This document shows, in pieces, positions 24,902 through 33,748 of a stretch of 64,000 nucleotides of DNA. The notes under the pieces are model-generated. The model was not told the origin of the DNA. It saw only the letters and a list, made by a program, of their open reading frames with translations, and ran no database searches. Each line of letters starts with the position of its first letter. The first letter of the stretch is position 1. The stretch spans positions 1,062,001 to 1,126,000 of the forward strand of contig NZ_UHIA01000004.1 of NCBI RefSeq assembly GCF_900460215.1, given 5' to 3'. A program made the translations under genes and the position numbers. The stretch is from Suttonella indologenes. Its GTDB lineage: Bacteria; Pseudomonadota; Gammaproteobacteria; Cardiobacteriales; Cardiobacteriaceae.

Positions 24902-25901
24902 GCCCATCATCAAACAAAGTCCTGCTGATTTTTATGTGGAAGAACGCCTGCATTTTCCCCTTGAGGGCAGCGGCGAACATCTATGGCTGCTGATTGAAAA
25001 AAGCGGCATGAATACTGTCTACCTCAAACGCCAAATCGCGCGCCTAAGCGGCTGTCCGCAGAAAGACATCGGACACAGCGGACTCAAAGACCGCCGCGCC
25101 ATTACCCGCCAATGGCTGAGCCTGCCGCTGAAATACGTCGCCAGTTTGCCTGAAGAACAAAGGCTTGAGAGCGAATACTGGCGGATTATCGACAAACAGG
25201 TGCACAGCCGCAAATTGCGCATCGGCAGTCATCGCGAAAATTTCTTCCGCATTATCATCCGCCGCATTGCTGCCGAACGTCGCATGGCAATTGAAGAACA
25301 ACTGGCGACAATTCAAGCGCAGGGATTTCCCAATTACTTCGGCGAACAACGCTTTGGCAGCAATAATCTTGCCCAAGCGCAGCAATGGGTGGCCAGAGGC
25401 GTCTTGCCGAAAAAGCCCGAAGAGCGCAGCCGCGTTTTATCTACCCTGCGTGCCGCCTTATTTAATGCGCAATTGGCGGCAAGAGTGGCGAATCATTCTT
25501 GGCACCGTCTCATCGCGGGTGATCGCGCTATGCTCAGCGGTAGCCACAGCCATTTTGCCGTTGAGCAATTGGATGAAGACTTAATCGCGCGAACGGCAAG
25601 CGGCGATCTTTCTCCTGCGGGCTATTTGCCGGGCAAAAGCGAGATCGTTTTGCAGACACAAGCCGCTGCAATTGCCGCCCAAGCCCTTGCCGATTGGGAA
25701 AAGGAAAACCGATATTTATGCCAATATATGCAGGGCGATTGGCGGGCTTTGCGCGTATTGCCGCAGCAACTGCAATGGCAATGGCAAGATGCGCAGACAT
25801 TAACGCTCAGTTTCCTTTTGCCAAGCGGCGCTTTTGCTACCGCCTTAATCGCCCATTTGCTGCCTGACTATCAAGAAGCGGAGGACATCTCGCATGACTA
25901 A
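24894..25901 (+). CDS. truD: tRNA pseudouridine(13) synthase TruD
   Basis: Makes pseudouridine 13 in tRNA-Glu. 335 residues, with signature motifs: PADFYVEERLHFPLEGSGEH (motif I), GHSGLKDRRAITRQWLSL carrying the catalytic Asp in LKDR, NYFGEQRFG, and the TruD insertion domain in between. The start ATG lies inside the last codons of the FadN-like gene; a start 14 codons earlier does not match the family. Followed by recB with an 8-bp overlap, so translation is likely coupled. The truD-recB order is unusual to me. Confidence 0.96.
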   Translation: MTKPIIKQSPADFYVEERLHFPLEGSGEHLWLLIEKSGMNTVYLKRQIARLSGCPQKDIGHSGLKDRRAITRQWLSLPLKYVASLPEEQRLESEYWRIIDKQVHSRKLRIGSHRENFFRIIIRRIAAERRMAIEEQLATIQAQGFPNYFGEQRFGSNNLAQAQQWVARGVLPKKPEERSRVLSTLRAALFNAQLAARVANHSWHRLIAGDRAMLSGSHSHFAVEQLDEDLIARTASGDLSPAGYLPGKSEIVLQTQAAAIAAQALADWEKENRYLCQYMQGDWRALRVLPQQLQWQWQDAQTLTLSFLLPSGAFATALIAHLLPDYQEAEDISHD

Positions 25902-28900
25902 TTCCACACCTGCCACTGCCATTCCCTTAGCAGACAAAGCCTTGATTGAAGCCTCAGCCGGCACCGGCAAAACATGGACCCTGACCGGCATTTTGCTGCG
26001 CCTATTGCTGGAAGACAGCCCCGTCGGCACAAGAGAGCCGCGCGAAATCATCGCCACCACCTTTACGCGCAAAGCCGCCGCAGAAATGCGCCGCCGCGTA
26101 CAGGCGCGTTTTGACAGCTTTTTGCTGCTCGCCAAGCAATTGCCAGAAATCTATCAGAAAAACCCTGAGGTTTTTGCTGATGACGCAGGCTTAAAGACAC
26201 GCATAGAAAAATTATTGCAAGATTGGCAGGAAAGTGATGAACCAGCCCTACAAGCGGCAGCACAAGACAAGATTAATTGCCATTTATTGACCCATGCCGC
26301 AGAACAAGGCTTAGATGCTTTGATTGCTCTATTGCAACGTTGCGACCTGTGCAGCCAAAGCATCGACGAACTCTACATCGGCACCTTAGACGGACTATGC
26401 CAGCGCTGGCTGCATGAATTCTCCCTTGAAACCGGCAGCGATGCCCGACTTGATTTGCTCGAAGGAACGGAAGAAGAAGAGAAAATCACCGAATTGGTCC
26501 ATCAGCATCTGCGCCGCGAATTCCATGATATGAGCGAAGAGGCATTTATCTGGTGGCGCAGCAAGCAAGCAAATCAATACAGTTATAAAAAATTGATTGA
26601 GCAAATTAAGGAAAAACAGAATTTTGCCGATTTAAATCTTGAACCTTTACCGAATACGGCGGCGGAAATTGCCGCTATAGAGCGTCAGCGTGCCGATTTG
26701 CGCGCCGATCCGTCTTATTCGGCCGCCTTAGAAGCCTTACGGGGTATTAGCGAGGAAGAGATTGTCGCCTTTGCCCGCCATTGGCAGAAAGAGATTGTGG
26801 CACAGGGCTTTATCTTGAATGATTATGTTCCTATTTTGGATTACGACATCGCCGCATTATGCGCACAATTGCGTAGCGAAGAAGCTTTAAGTGCTGCGGC
26901 AATCGATTTTCTTCTGCTATTTTCAGACGATACGCTTTCTTTTGCTAAGAAAAGGCCTAAAGAAGCCATGCAAAATGTTGCAGCCGCTTTGAAAAGCCCT
27001 GTAGCACAAACCATTAAAACGCTTGCACGCGTGCACATTCATGAAGAAAAAAAATATCGAGAAAACTATGACATACTTTACCGCTTCAGCGCCCTGCAAT
27101 ATGTGCGCCAAACCTTTCCCGATTATTTAGAACGCAGCGCGCAAATTACCTTCAGCGAAAAATTAGCGCGTTTGAACCGCGCCTTAGCAGGCGAGCAGGG
27201 CAGCGTATTGGCACGCTATATCAGCCACCGCTATCCAGTCATCTTGGTTGATGAAAGCCAAGACCTCAATGCCGCCCAAGCTCAATTGTTGGAGCAATTG
27301 CATCTGCGCCATTTTCCGCCCACAGGCTTTTTGCTGCTGGTCGGCGATCCCAAGCAGGCAATTTACCGCTTTCGCGGCGGTGATGTGAATAATTACCTGC
27401 GCCTGCGCGAACATTTTGCCGCTTCGCAACGCTATACGCTCAGCGAGAGCTTCCGCTCCTCCAAGCCCCTGATTGACGGCTTGAACGATCTTTACGGACA
27501 AAACGAAAACAGCAAAAAATTAGCCGAAGATATCCATTATGAGCATATGAGCAGCGGCGCCGAAGAAGTGCGGCGCATCGTCAAAGCTGATGGCAGCGCA
27601 ATCACACAAAGCATTCATTTCTATGCCTTCGATTCCGCCGAACAAGAACAGGCGCAAATCATCGCCTTGGTGCAATTATTAAGCAGCGAGCATAGCCCCT
27701 ATGCCTTGAAAGAAAACGGCGTTTTGCGCCCCATTCGCTTACAGGACATATTGATTCTTTTGCGCGGTAATGACAAGTTAAGCAAATTACAAAAAACCTT
27801 TCAAATGCAAGGTGTTGAGGTAAAATTTGGAGAATCCGCCTCTATCTTTGCCGATGAAATGGCACAGGAAATCGGCATATTGCTCCAAGCTATCGATCAG
27901 CCGCGAGATCTACCGCTATTGCGGCGCCTCTTATCCGGCATCTTATTCAGCCAAAATCAGAACGATTTGGCACGCTTACAAGCCATTAGCGCCGGAGAAA
28001 TCCCTGCGGATAAGCAGATGTTGACGATAGAGCGGCTAAGCGAAGCCCTGCAAAAAGCAAATGAAAAATGGCAGAGGCAGCAGCCCCTTGCCGCCTTGCA
28101 AGGCCTACTAAGCGAAAAGTTTCTGGCAGGGCGCAGCATTTGGGAACATCTTGCCGGCTTTGCCTCACCTTTTTGCGAACGCTATTTGCTGGATTTACGC
28201 AAAATTCAGCAAATTATCGCTGATCGCGGCAGCAAAATGCCGCCGGCGCAATTCCTGCATTGGTGGCAGCAAGCGCTTAGCAATCCGCCGACTAATGAAT
28301 GGGCGAAAGCCAGTCCCTTATCCGCTGACAATGCTCTGCGCCTGATGACCATTCATTCCGCCAAAGGCTTGGAAGCGCCTGTGGTGATTAGCGCATTAGG
28401 CGGCATTAGAAATGAACAGGATAATATTTATATTTATCATAATGATAAAGGAGAGGCTTGCCTGTCCGTGCTGCCGAAAGACGAAGCGCGCACAGAAACC
28501 CTCGAGCATGAACACAACGAAGAATTGGCGCGCTTATTATATGTGGCGCTGACCCGCCCCTCGGATTTGCTCTTTTTCGGTATCAAAAAAGGTAAGGATA
28601 AATACGCCTTTCCGCCGCTGGAACATTTAAAACCCTTTGAATTGGAAAATAGCGATAGCATCCGACTTTTAAAAGAACCGCTTGAAGCAAATGATCTGAT
28701 TAAGGCATTGCGCCAAGATCATACGCCGCTTAAAAGCGCTGAAGATACGGTAGCAGCAAACACGACCGCCGCCGAGCAAAACATAGCCCAGCCGTCTAAA
28801 CTTAGATTTGAAGGCTGGCATAAAAGCAGCTTTACGGCGCTGACGCGCGATTTTGATACGCCGCTGCAAGCAGGTAACGTAGAACTGCCGGATTTTATTT

Positions 28901-29697
28901 TTGATGAACAGACAATAAGCGACATAGCAGAGAACGTAAATTTTCAGCTTGACTTTCCGCGCGGCGCACGGGCAGGAAGCTTTTTGCACAGCTTCTTGGA
29001 AAGACTGAAAGCAGAAGACTTTAGCAATTACGATACGCTCTTCTCGCAATTAAAATCATCTCTTTATCCCGCACAAGAGGCAGAAGAAGAAAAACGCACG
29101 CGGCAGGCATTGCGGCAATGGTTTGAAACAATCACTCAATCAAACCTCATTAGCGGCAGCAGCCTTGCCCAAATTCCGCTGAATCGCCGTGCCAATGAAA
29201 TGAAATTTGTCTTGGGTGTGAATGCGCAGCGCCCGATGCCCTTTGACAAAATCAATGCCTTATTTGAAGAATGGGGCAAAAATATGCGCCTGAAAGATCA
29301 GCGCAGCTTAATCGGCTTTCTGCGCGGTGAAATCGATCTCTGCTATGAACATGAGGGGCGTTATTACGTGCTGGATTACAAATCCAACCATCTCGGCAAT
29401 AAAGCGCAGGACTATGAGCAAAACGCCTTGGAAAGGGCAATGGATGAACACCATTACTGGCTGCAAGCCTTGATTTACCAAACCGCCTTGCACCGCTGGC
29501 TCGGCAAACGCCTGCCCGATTATCAGGCGCAGCAGCATCTCGGCGATGTGGAATACTTTTTTGTGCGCGGCTGCGGCTTGGGTGCCGACAGCGACGGACA
29601 CCTGCGAGTCTTTGTGCCGCTGGAGATTTTATTTAAATTTGACGCGCTGCTGCGACAAGAAGAAGAGAGGACTTATAGTACCTTAACTTCAAAATGA
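25894..29697 (+). CDS. recB: Exodeoxyribonuclease V subunit beta (RecB)
   Basis: UvrD/RecB-type SF1 helicase-nuclease of RecBCD, which processes double-strand ends for recombination and degrades foreign linear DNA. 1267 residues. Walker A ASAGTGKT (20-27); TTFTRKAAAEMRRR (motif Ia); DESQDLNAAQ; VGDPKQAIYRFRGGDV; MTIHSAKGLEAPVV; then VALTRPSD. The C-terminal nuclease domain has GEIDLCYEHEGRYYVLDYKSN at about 1144-1165, with the catalytic Asp/Asp-x-Lys. No recC or recD is adjacent. The last eight codons (TYSTLTSK) lie in a MITE-like inverted repeat, so the original C-terminus was replaced, probably harmlessly. Confidence 0.93.
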   Translation: MTNSTPATAIPLADKALIEASAGTGKTWTLTGILLRLLLEDSPVGTREPREIIATTFTRKAAAEMRRRVQARFDSFLLLAKQLPEIYQKNPEVFADDAGLKTRIEKLLQDWQESDEPALQAAAQDKINCHLLTHAAEQGLDALIALLQRCDLCSQSIDELYIGTLDGLCQRWLHEFSLETGSDARLDLLEGTEEEEKITELVHQHLRREFHDMSEEAFIWWRSKQANQYSYKKLIEQIKEKQNFADLNLEPLPNTAAEIAAIERQRADLRADPSYSAALEALRGISEEEIVAFARHWQKEIVAQGFILNDYVPILDYDIAALCAQLRSEEALSAAAIDFLLLFSDDTLSFAKKRPKEAMQNVAAALKSPVAQTIKTLARVHIHEEKKYRENYDILYRFSALQYVRQTFPDYLERSAQITFSEKLARLNRALAGEQGSVLARYISHRYPVILVDESQDLNAAQAQLLEQLHLRHFPPTGFLLLVGDPKQAIYRFRGGDVNNYLRLREHFAASQRYTLSESFRSSKPLIDGLNDLYGQNENSKKLAEDIHYEHMSSGAEEVRRIVKADGSAITQSIHFYAFDSAEQEQAQIIALVQLLSSEHSPYALKENGVLRPIRLQDILILLRGNDKLSKLQKTFQMQGVEVKFGESASIFADEMAQEIGILLQAIDQPRDLPLLRRLLSGILFSQNQNDLARLQAISAGEIPADKQMLTIERLSEALQKANEKWQRQQPLAALQGLLSEKFLAGRSIWEHLAGFASPFCERYLLDLRKIQQIIADRGSKMPPAQFLHWWQQALSNPPTNEWAKASPLSADNALRLMTIHSAKGLEAPVVISALGGIRNEQDNIYIYHNDKGEACLSVLPKDEARTETLEHEHNEELARLLYVALTRPSDLLFFGIKKGKDKYAFPPLEHLKPFELENSDSIRLLKEPLEANDLIKALRQDHTPLKSAEDTVAANTTAAEQNIAQPSKLRFEGWHKSSFTALTRDFDTPLQAGNVELPDFIFDEQTISDIAENVNFQLDFPRGARAGSFLHSFLERLKAEDFSNYDTLFSQLKSSLYPAQEAEEEKRTRQALRQWFETITQSNLISGSSLAQIPLNRRANEMKFVLGVNAQRPMPFDKINALFEEWGKNMRLKDQRSLIGFLRGEIDLCYEHEGRYYVLDYKSNHLGNKAQDYEQNALERAMDEHHYWLQALIYQTALHRWLGKRLPDYQAQQHLGDVEYFFVRGCGLGADSDGHLRVFVPLEILFKFDALLRQEEERTYSTLTSK

Positions 29698-29766
29698 GAC
29701 TTAGAGATACACATTTTGTCAGGAGAAGCGCTTAGAATAATCTCATTTTGAAGTTAAGAGACTATA
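29674..29766. mobile_element. 93-bp MITE-like element with 26-bp terminal inverted repeats
   Basis: Left arm 29674-29699 and right arm 29741-29766 are inverted copies with 24 of 26 matches, starting TATAGT and ending ACTATA; the central 41 bp has no ORF. Ends in TATA suggest TA target duplication as in IS630/mariner-type elements (inference). It is inserted at the 3' end of recB and supplies its stop codon. It could also act as a strong bidirectional stem-loop terminator. Confidence 0.7.
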
Positions 29767-29856
29767 GATTAAGCCTCGCTTTCTGATAATGCCAAATCTT
29801 GCGCGATGACTTCTGCTTGCTGAATCACATTTTGCACTTGGATTGTAAATTCAAGA

Positions 29857-31260
29857 CTAAAAAGAAATATATTTTTTTACTTCCTCTAAAATCAGCAATT
29901 CTCCGACAGCATTGAGATGAATGCCGTCTTTGTGGCGGACGCGGATCAGTTTGCCGTCTTTTTCGATGCTGTCGCGGTATTTGCCGCTGCCGCCATCAAG
30001 CAATTCATGGCTGCGGATATAAATGACCTGTCCTGCCAAATGTTGGGCAAGGGTGTCGTCAAGAAAGCGGATTTTGGGATTATATTTGGCAAGGCGCATA
30101 TGCGGCAGCCCAATCCAGATGACTTCCGCGCCTTGGCGTTTTGCCGCCGCCACAATGCGCAAGGCGCGTGCGCCGTATTCCGCCGCCCATTCGGGGCTTT
30201 TAAAATTCAACACCCGTTTTGAGGCGGTTTCGATATTCCAAGGGTCGTTAGCACCCATCATGACGACGACCAATTTGAGTTGCGGGGTTGCGGCGATGCG
30301 TTTTTCCGCTTCCAGAGGCCAGTCGTAATACTGCTGATTGCTTAGCCCTGTACTGTGGCGTCCGAGATTATTGGAATTGATATGGTGCTCGTTTTTCAGC
30401 CATTTTTGCATATGCGGTGCAAAACTTTGCATCATGGAATCGCCGATAAATAAGACGTGGTCGCCGGCGTCGAGCAGGATTTTGTCATTACCGGCGGCGG
30501 TATGCGCGGGAAGATTAGGCGGCGCTTCGCTTTCTAGGCTAGGGTTGCTGTCGGGTTCAGGCGCGATATTTTGTGCAGCGATAGTTTCGTCTGCTGGCTG
30601 CGTTTCCGCTATCGGGTTTTCCAATCTGCTTTCTTCGTTCAGACTTTCCAAGGTTAGCGTGGCGGCGTTTTCCGGTGCTTGGCTTATTTCTGTTATCGGA
30701 ATGTCAGATGTGTTTTCTTCGCTTAGGCTTTCCAAGGTTAGCGTGGCGGTGTCTTCTAGCGGATGATTCGTTTCTGCTATAGGTTTTTCAAGCGAATTTT
30801 CTTCGCTTAGGCTTTCCAAGGTTAGCGTGGCGGTGTCTTCTAGCGGATGATTCGTTTCTGTTATAGGTTTTTCAAGCGAATTTTCTTCGCCGAGACTTTC
30901 TAGGCTTAATGCGCTTGGCGGATTAAGGTTTTCCGATGAGGTTTCCGCAAGTTCGATTGCTGCGTGCCCGTTGTTATCGGCAGCAGGGGCTAAGAGCGGC
31001 GGAATCAAGTTGTCTTCTGCGGTGGTTTCGTTGCTTTCCGCAAAAATTGTAGCGTTTTCTTCTTGGGCAAAAAGCCTGTGCCGCCATTGCGCGCCTGCCG
31101 TCCACCACTCATATTGTCGTAATGCGGCAAAGGGGCTGGCTTGATGATATTGCTGCTGCCAATAGGTTTCGACAGAGTCTTGGTTAAACCATAAGACAGC
31201 GGCGGCAGTGATGCTCAAGCTCAAATACAGTCCGCCGAGGCGAGATTTAGAAATTGGCAT
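29857..31260 (-). CDS. SGNH-family hydrolase/acetyltransferase with internal 28-aa repeats
   Basis: 467 residues. N-terminal membrane anchor (SRLGGLYLSLSITAAAVLWF), then an acidic, low-complexity stalk containing four tandem 28-residue repeats (LESLSEENSLEKPIAE.. type), then a C-terminal SGNH domain (DUF459-like). Its block I is FIGDSMMQSFAP (Ser at about residue 271), MMGANDPW follows, and the Asp/His pair is in KDGIHLN near the end. Encoded right after an MBOAT acyltransferase with a 14-bp overlap. The pair looks like a PatA/PatB- or AlgI/AlgJ-like envelope O-acetylation system. The shorter start MPISKSRLGG is preferred. Confidence 0.82.
   Translation of the reverse strand: MPISKSRLGGLYLSLSITAAAVLWFNQDSVETYWQQQYHQASPFAALRQYEWWTAGAQWRHRLFAQEENATIFAESNETTAEDNLIPPLLAPAADNNGHAAIELAETSSENLNPPSALSLESLGEENSLEKPITETNHPLEDTATLTLESLSEENSLEKPIAETNHPLEDTATLTLESLSEENTSDIPITEISQAPENAATLTLESLNEESRLENPIAETQPADETIAAQNIAPEPDSNPSLESEAPPNLPAHTAAGNDKILLDAGDHVLFIGDSMMQSFAPHMQKWLKNEHHINSNNLGRHSTGLSNQQYYDWPLEAEKRIAATPQLKLVVVMMGANDPWNIETASKRVLNFKSPEWAAEYGARALRIVAAAKRQGAEVIWIGLPHMRLAKYNPKIRFLDDTLAQHLAGQVIYIRSHELLDGGSGKYRDSIEKDGKLIRVRHKDGIHLNAVGELLILEEVKKYISF
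30597..30920. repeat. Four tandem 84-bp coding repeats in the SGNH gene
   Basis: Register points (cttcgc/cttcgt) fall at 30633, 30717, 30801 and 30885, exactly 84 bp apart. The middle two units are nearly identical at DNA level; the outer ones have diverged. The period is a multiple of three, so unit gain or loss would change stalk length without frameshift. Confidence 0.9.
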
Positions 31261-32662
31261 ATAGAAATCCCGGTATGCCCTCAGGAGCAAAATAAATCAT
31301 GGCTTGCAGCGCCAGCGCAATCGGCGCGAACCACAGCCACGGCGGCAGGCGCTTAAATAGGGCGATGATGCTTTGCAGGCACCATGCCCACAGCGGATAG
31401 AGCAAAATGCCGACATAGACGGCGGCAATCCACAGCCATTCGGCTGCATGGCCGGAATTGGGATTATTCAGCAAGGCACGCAGAAAATCGCTGGCTTCGC
31501 CGAGGCTGGGTACGGCAAAGAGAATAAAGCTGAAGCTGATGAAATTAAAGGTCAGGACGATGCCGAGCAGTTTCTGCCAATAGGCGCGGCGGCGGATTTT
31601 GCCGAAGAAAAGCTCTTTAATATTCAGGCTAATCAGGGCAAGGGCATGCAAAATGCCCCAGAGAAAAAAGCACCAGCCACTGCCGTGCCAAATGCCGGAT
31701 AAGCCGAAGGCGATAAGGAGATTAAGTTGCGCGCGCGTAAAGCCTTGTCGACTGCCGCCGAGGGGAATGTAGAGATAATCGCGTATCCACGTCGAGAGCG
31801 AGATGTGCCAGCGGTTCCAAAAATCGCGGATATTGACGGCGTAAAAGGGAGCGGCAAAATTCTGCGGCAGACGAAAGCCGAGTAATAATGCCATGCCGAT
31901 GACCAAATCGCTATAGCCCGAGAAATTGAAAAAGAGCTGGATGCTGTAGCCGTACACGGCAGCGAGCAGAGCGGCGGCGGAATATTGCTGCGGATTGTCA
32001 AACATCGGTGCGACGAAATGGCTGTCGATGTGCGCGGACAGTACCCAAGATTTGAGAATGCCGAGCAGAATTAGGCTGATGGCAAGGGCAGGGAATAATA
32101 AGCGCCGCGGTTCAAGCAATTGCACCGCCGCACCTGCCTGCATACCGCCGATGCTTTTAAAGCGCGAGGCACGAAAAATAGGTCCGGCGGTAATAGTGGG
32201 GAAAAAGCCGAAATGCAGACAGAGTTCGTGAAAACGCAGGGCGGGAATGCGGCGTTTGTATGCCGCACCGAGATAGGCAATCGATTGAAAAACATAGTAA
32301 GACAAGCCCAGCGGCATCAAGATGTCCATGATTTCCCACTGTGTGCCGGCATAAACCAGCGGGCGGAGAAAATCGATGTATTTGAAAAAGAGCAAGATTG
32401 CCGTTGCCGCCGCAATGCCGCTGATCAGCCAAGCCCGCCTTGCCTGCGCGCTAAGGCTGAATACCATATTTTGCGCAATCACATGAATGATGAGGGTGTA
32501 GAGACATAATGCCAGCAAAAACCAAGGATGCAGCCAATAAAGCCATGCCAAGCCGGCGGCGAGCAAGAGCAGATTTTGCACGGACACAAAGCCGGCAACC
32601 GCCCAATAGAGCAGAAAAAAGGCGAGAAAAAACAGCGCAAATTCAATCGAGAGAATCGGCAT
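31247..32662 (-). CDS. MBOAT family O-acyltransferase
   Basis: 471-residue polytopic inner-membrane protein with about 11 helices, of the AlgI/DltB/PatA group that moves acyl groups (usually acetyl) across the membrane to an extracytoplasmic acceptor. The conserved segment NRWHISLSTWIRDYLYIPLGG is at about residue 285, and the invariant His of GIWHGSGWCFFLWG at about 325. Works with the SGNH protein encoded downstream. The substrate (peptidoglycan, polysaccharide or other glycan) cannot be decided from sequence; no polysaccharide genes are nearby, which slightly favours peptidoglycan. Confidence 0.9.
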   Translation of the reverse strand: MPILSIEFALFFLAFFLLYWAVAGFVSVQNLLLLAAGLAWLYWLHPWFLLALCLYTLIIHVIAQNMVFSLSAQARRAWLISGIAAATAILLFFKYIDFLRPLVYAGTQWEIMDILMPLGLSYYVFQSIAYLGAAYKRRIPALRFHELCLHFGFFPTITAGPIFRASRFKSIGGMQAGAAVQLLEPRRLLFPALAISLILLGILKSWVLSAHIDSHFVAPMFDNPQQYSAAALLAAVYGYSIQLFFNFSGYSDLVIGMALLLGFRLPQNFAAPFYAVNIRDFWNRWHISLSTWIRDYLYIPLGGSRQGFTRAQLNLLIAFGLSGIWHGSGWCFFLWGILHALALISLNIKELFFGKIRRRAYWQKLLGIVLTFNFISFSFILFAVPSLGEASDFLRALLNNPNSGHAAEWLWIAAVYVGILLYPLWAWCLQSIIALFKRLPPWLWFAPIALALQAMIYFAPEGIPGFLYANF

Positions 32663-32807
32663 AAGGGCTTAATTTCCTAAGCGGTGGGCAAACATCGTCC
32701 GTCCTTGGCGAGAAAGAGGCGGCAAATCATAGCAGAATTGCCGCGCAAATGAAGCAGTTGCCGTCGATATTCGCTATAATGCGCCTCTTTTTTCAATGGG
32801 CAAGGCA

Positions 32808-33746
32808 ATGCAGATTCATCGTTGGACAAGCGAGTTCCGCTTCGGGCAGGATTGCGGTCTGATTATTGGCAATTTTGACGGCGTGCATCGCGGGCATCAG
32901 GCGATGATTGCGCGTTTGCAGGCGGTATGTGCCGCCAAGAGCATGCCGGCGGTGGCGATGAGTTTTTATCCGCATCCGCGTACGGTGGTGCAGGGCAAAG
33001 CACCTGCCTTATTGAGCACTTTGCACGACCGCGCTTATTGGTTGGCGCATTACGGTATCAGCGATTGGATTTTAGTGCCGTTTACGCCCAGCTTCCGCCG
33101 CATCGGTGCAGAGGATTTTTTGCGGGATTATTTGCAGACAAAACTGCGTCCGCATTATCTCTTGGTCGGCGACGATTTTCGCTTCGGCTATCGTGGTAGC
33201 GGCGATTGGCAATTATTAAGCACTTTTGCCGCCGCGCAGAATTATCAACTCGACAGCATCGACACGTTTGAACACGACGGCGAACGCGTATCCAGCTCGG
33301 CGGTGCGCGCGGCATTGGAAGCGCATGATTTTGCATTGGCGCAGGCATTGCTGGGACATGAATTGACCTTTACGGGGCGGGTGCGCGCGGGCGAAGGACG
33401 GGGACGGGCATTAGCCGCCAGAACGGCAAATATCCATGTGCCGGCGCATTGGTGTTTACCTGATGGGGTCTATGTGGTAAAAATGCGTGTTTGCAATGCC
33501 CAAGAGGCGCATTGGGGGGTGGCGAATCTCGGCGGCGCGCCGACTTTCGCCAGCACTAGACGAAAGCTCGAAGTGCATTTATTAGAGGCGCAATTGGATT
33601 TATACGGACACAGCGTGCAGGTGGCATTCCGGCATTATCTGCGGCCGGTGCAAAAATTTGCCGACAGCGGCGCATTGCAAAAACAAATCCAACAAGATAT
33701 TCATGCGGCAAAGGCTTTTATCGCCGCTCAACTTAACGAAGGCTAA
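32808..33746 (+). CDS. ribF: Bifunctional riboflavin kinase/FAD synthetase
   Basis: Converts riboflavin to FMN and then FAD. 312 residues: N-terminal nucleotidyltransferase domain with GNFDGVHRGHQ (HxGH-type motif) and VSSSAVRAALEA; C-terminal flavokinase domain with FTGRVRAGEGRGRALAARTANIHV and GVANLGGAPTF. The start MQIHRW with AAGGCA just before it is preferred over an ATG four codons earlier without SD. First gene of the ribF-ileS-lspA unit; 2 bp separates it from ileS. A TATAAT at 32775-32780 could be its -10, though no good -35 is visible. Confidence 0.95.
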   Translation: MQIHRWTSEFRFGQDCGLIIGNFDGVHRGHQAMIARLQAVCAAKSMPAVAMSFYPHPRTVVQGKAPALLSTLHDRAYWLAHYGISDWILVPFTPSFRRIGAEDFLRDYLQTKLRPHYLLVGDDFRFGYRGSGDWQLLSTFAAAQNYQLDSIDTFEHDGERVSSSAVRAALEAHDFALAQALLGHELTFTGRVRAGEGRGRALAARTANIHVPAHWCLPDGVYVVKMRVCNAQEAHWGVANLGGAPTFASTRRKLEVHLLEAQLDLYGHSVQVAFRHYLRPVQKFADSGALQKQIQQDIHAAKAFIAAQLNEG

Positions 33747-33748
33747 AC

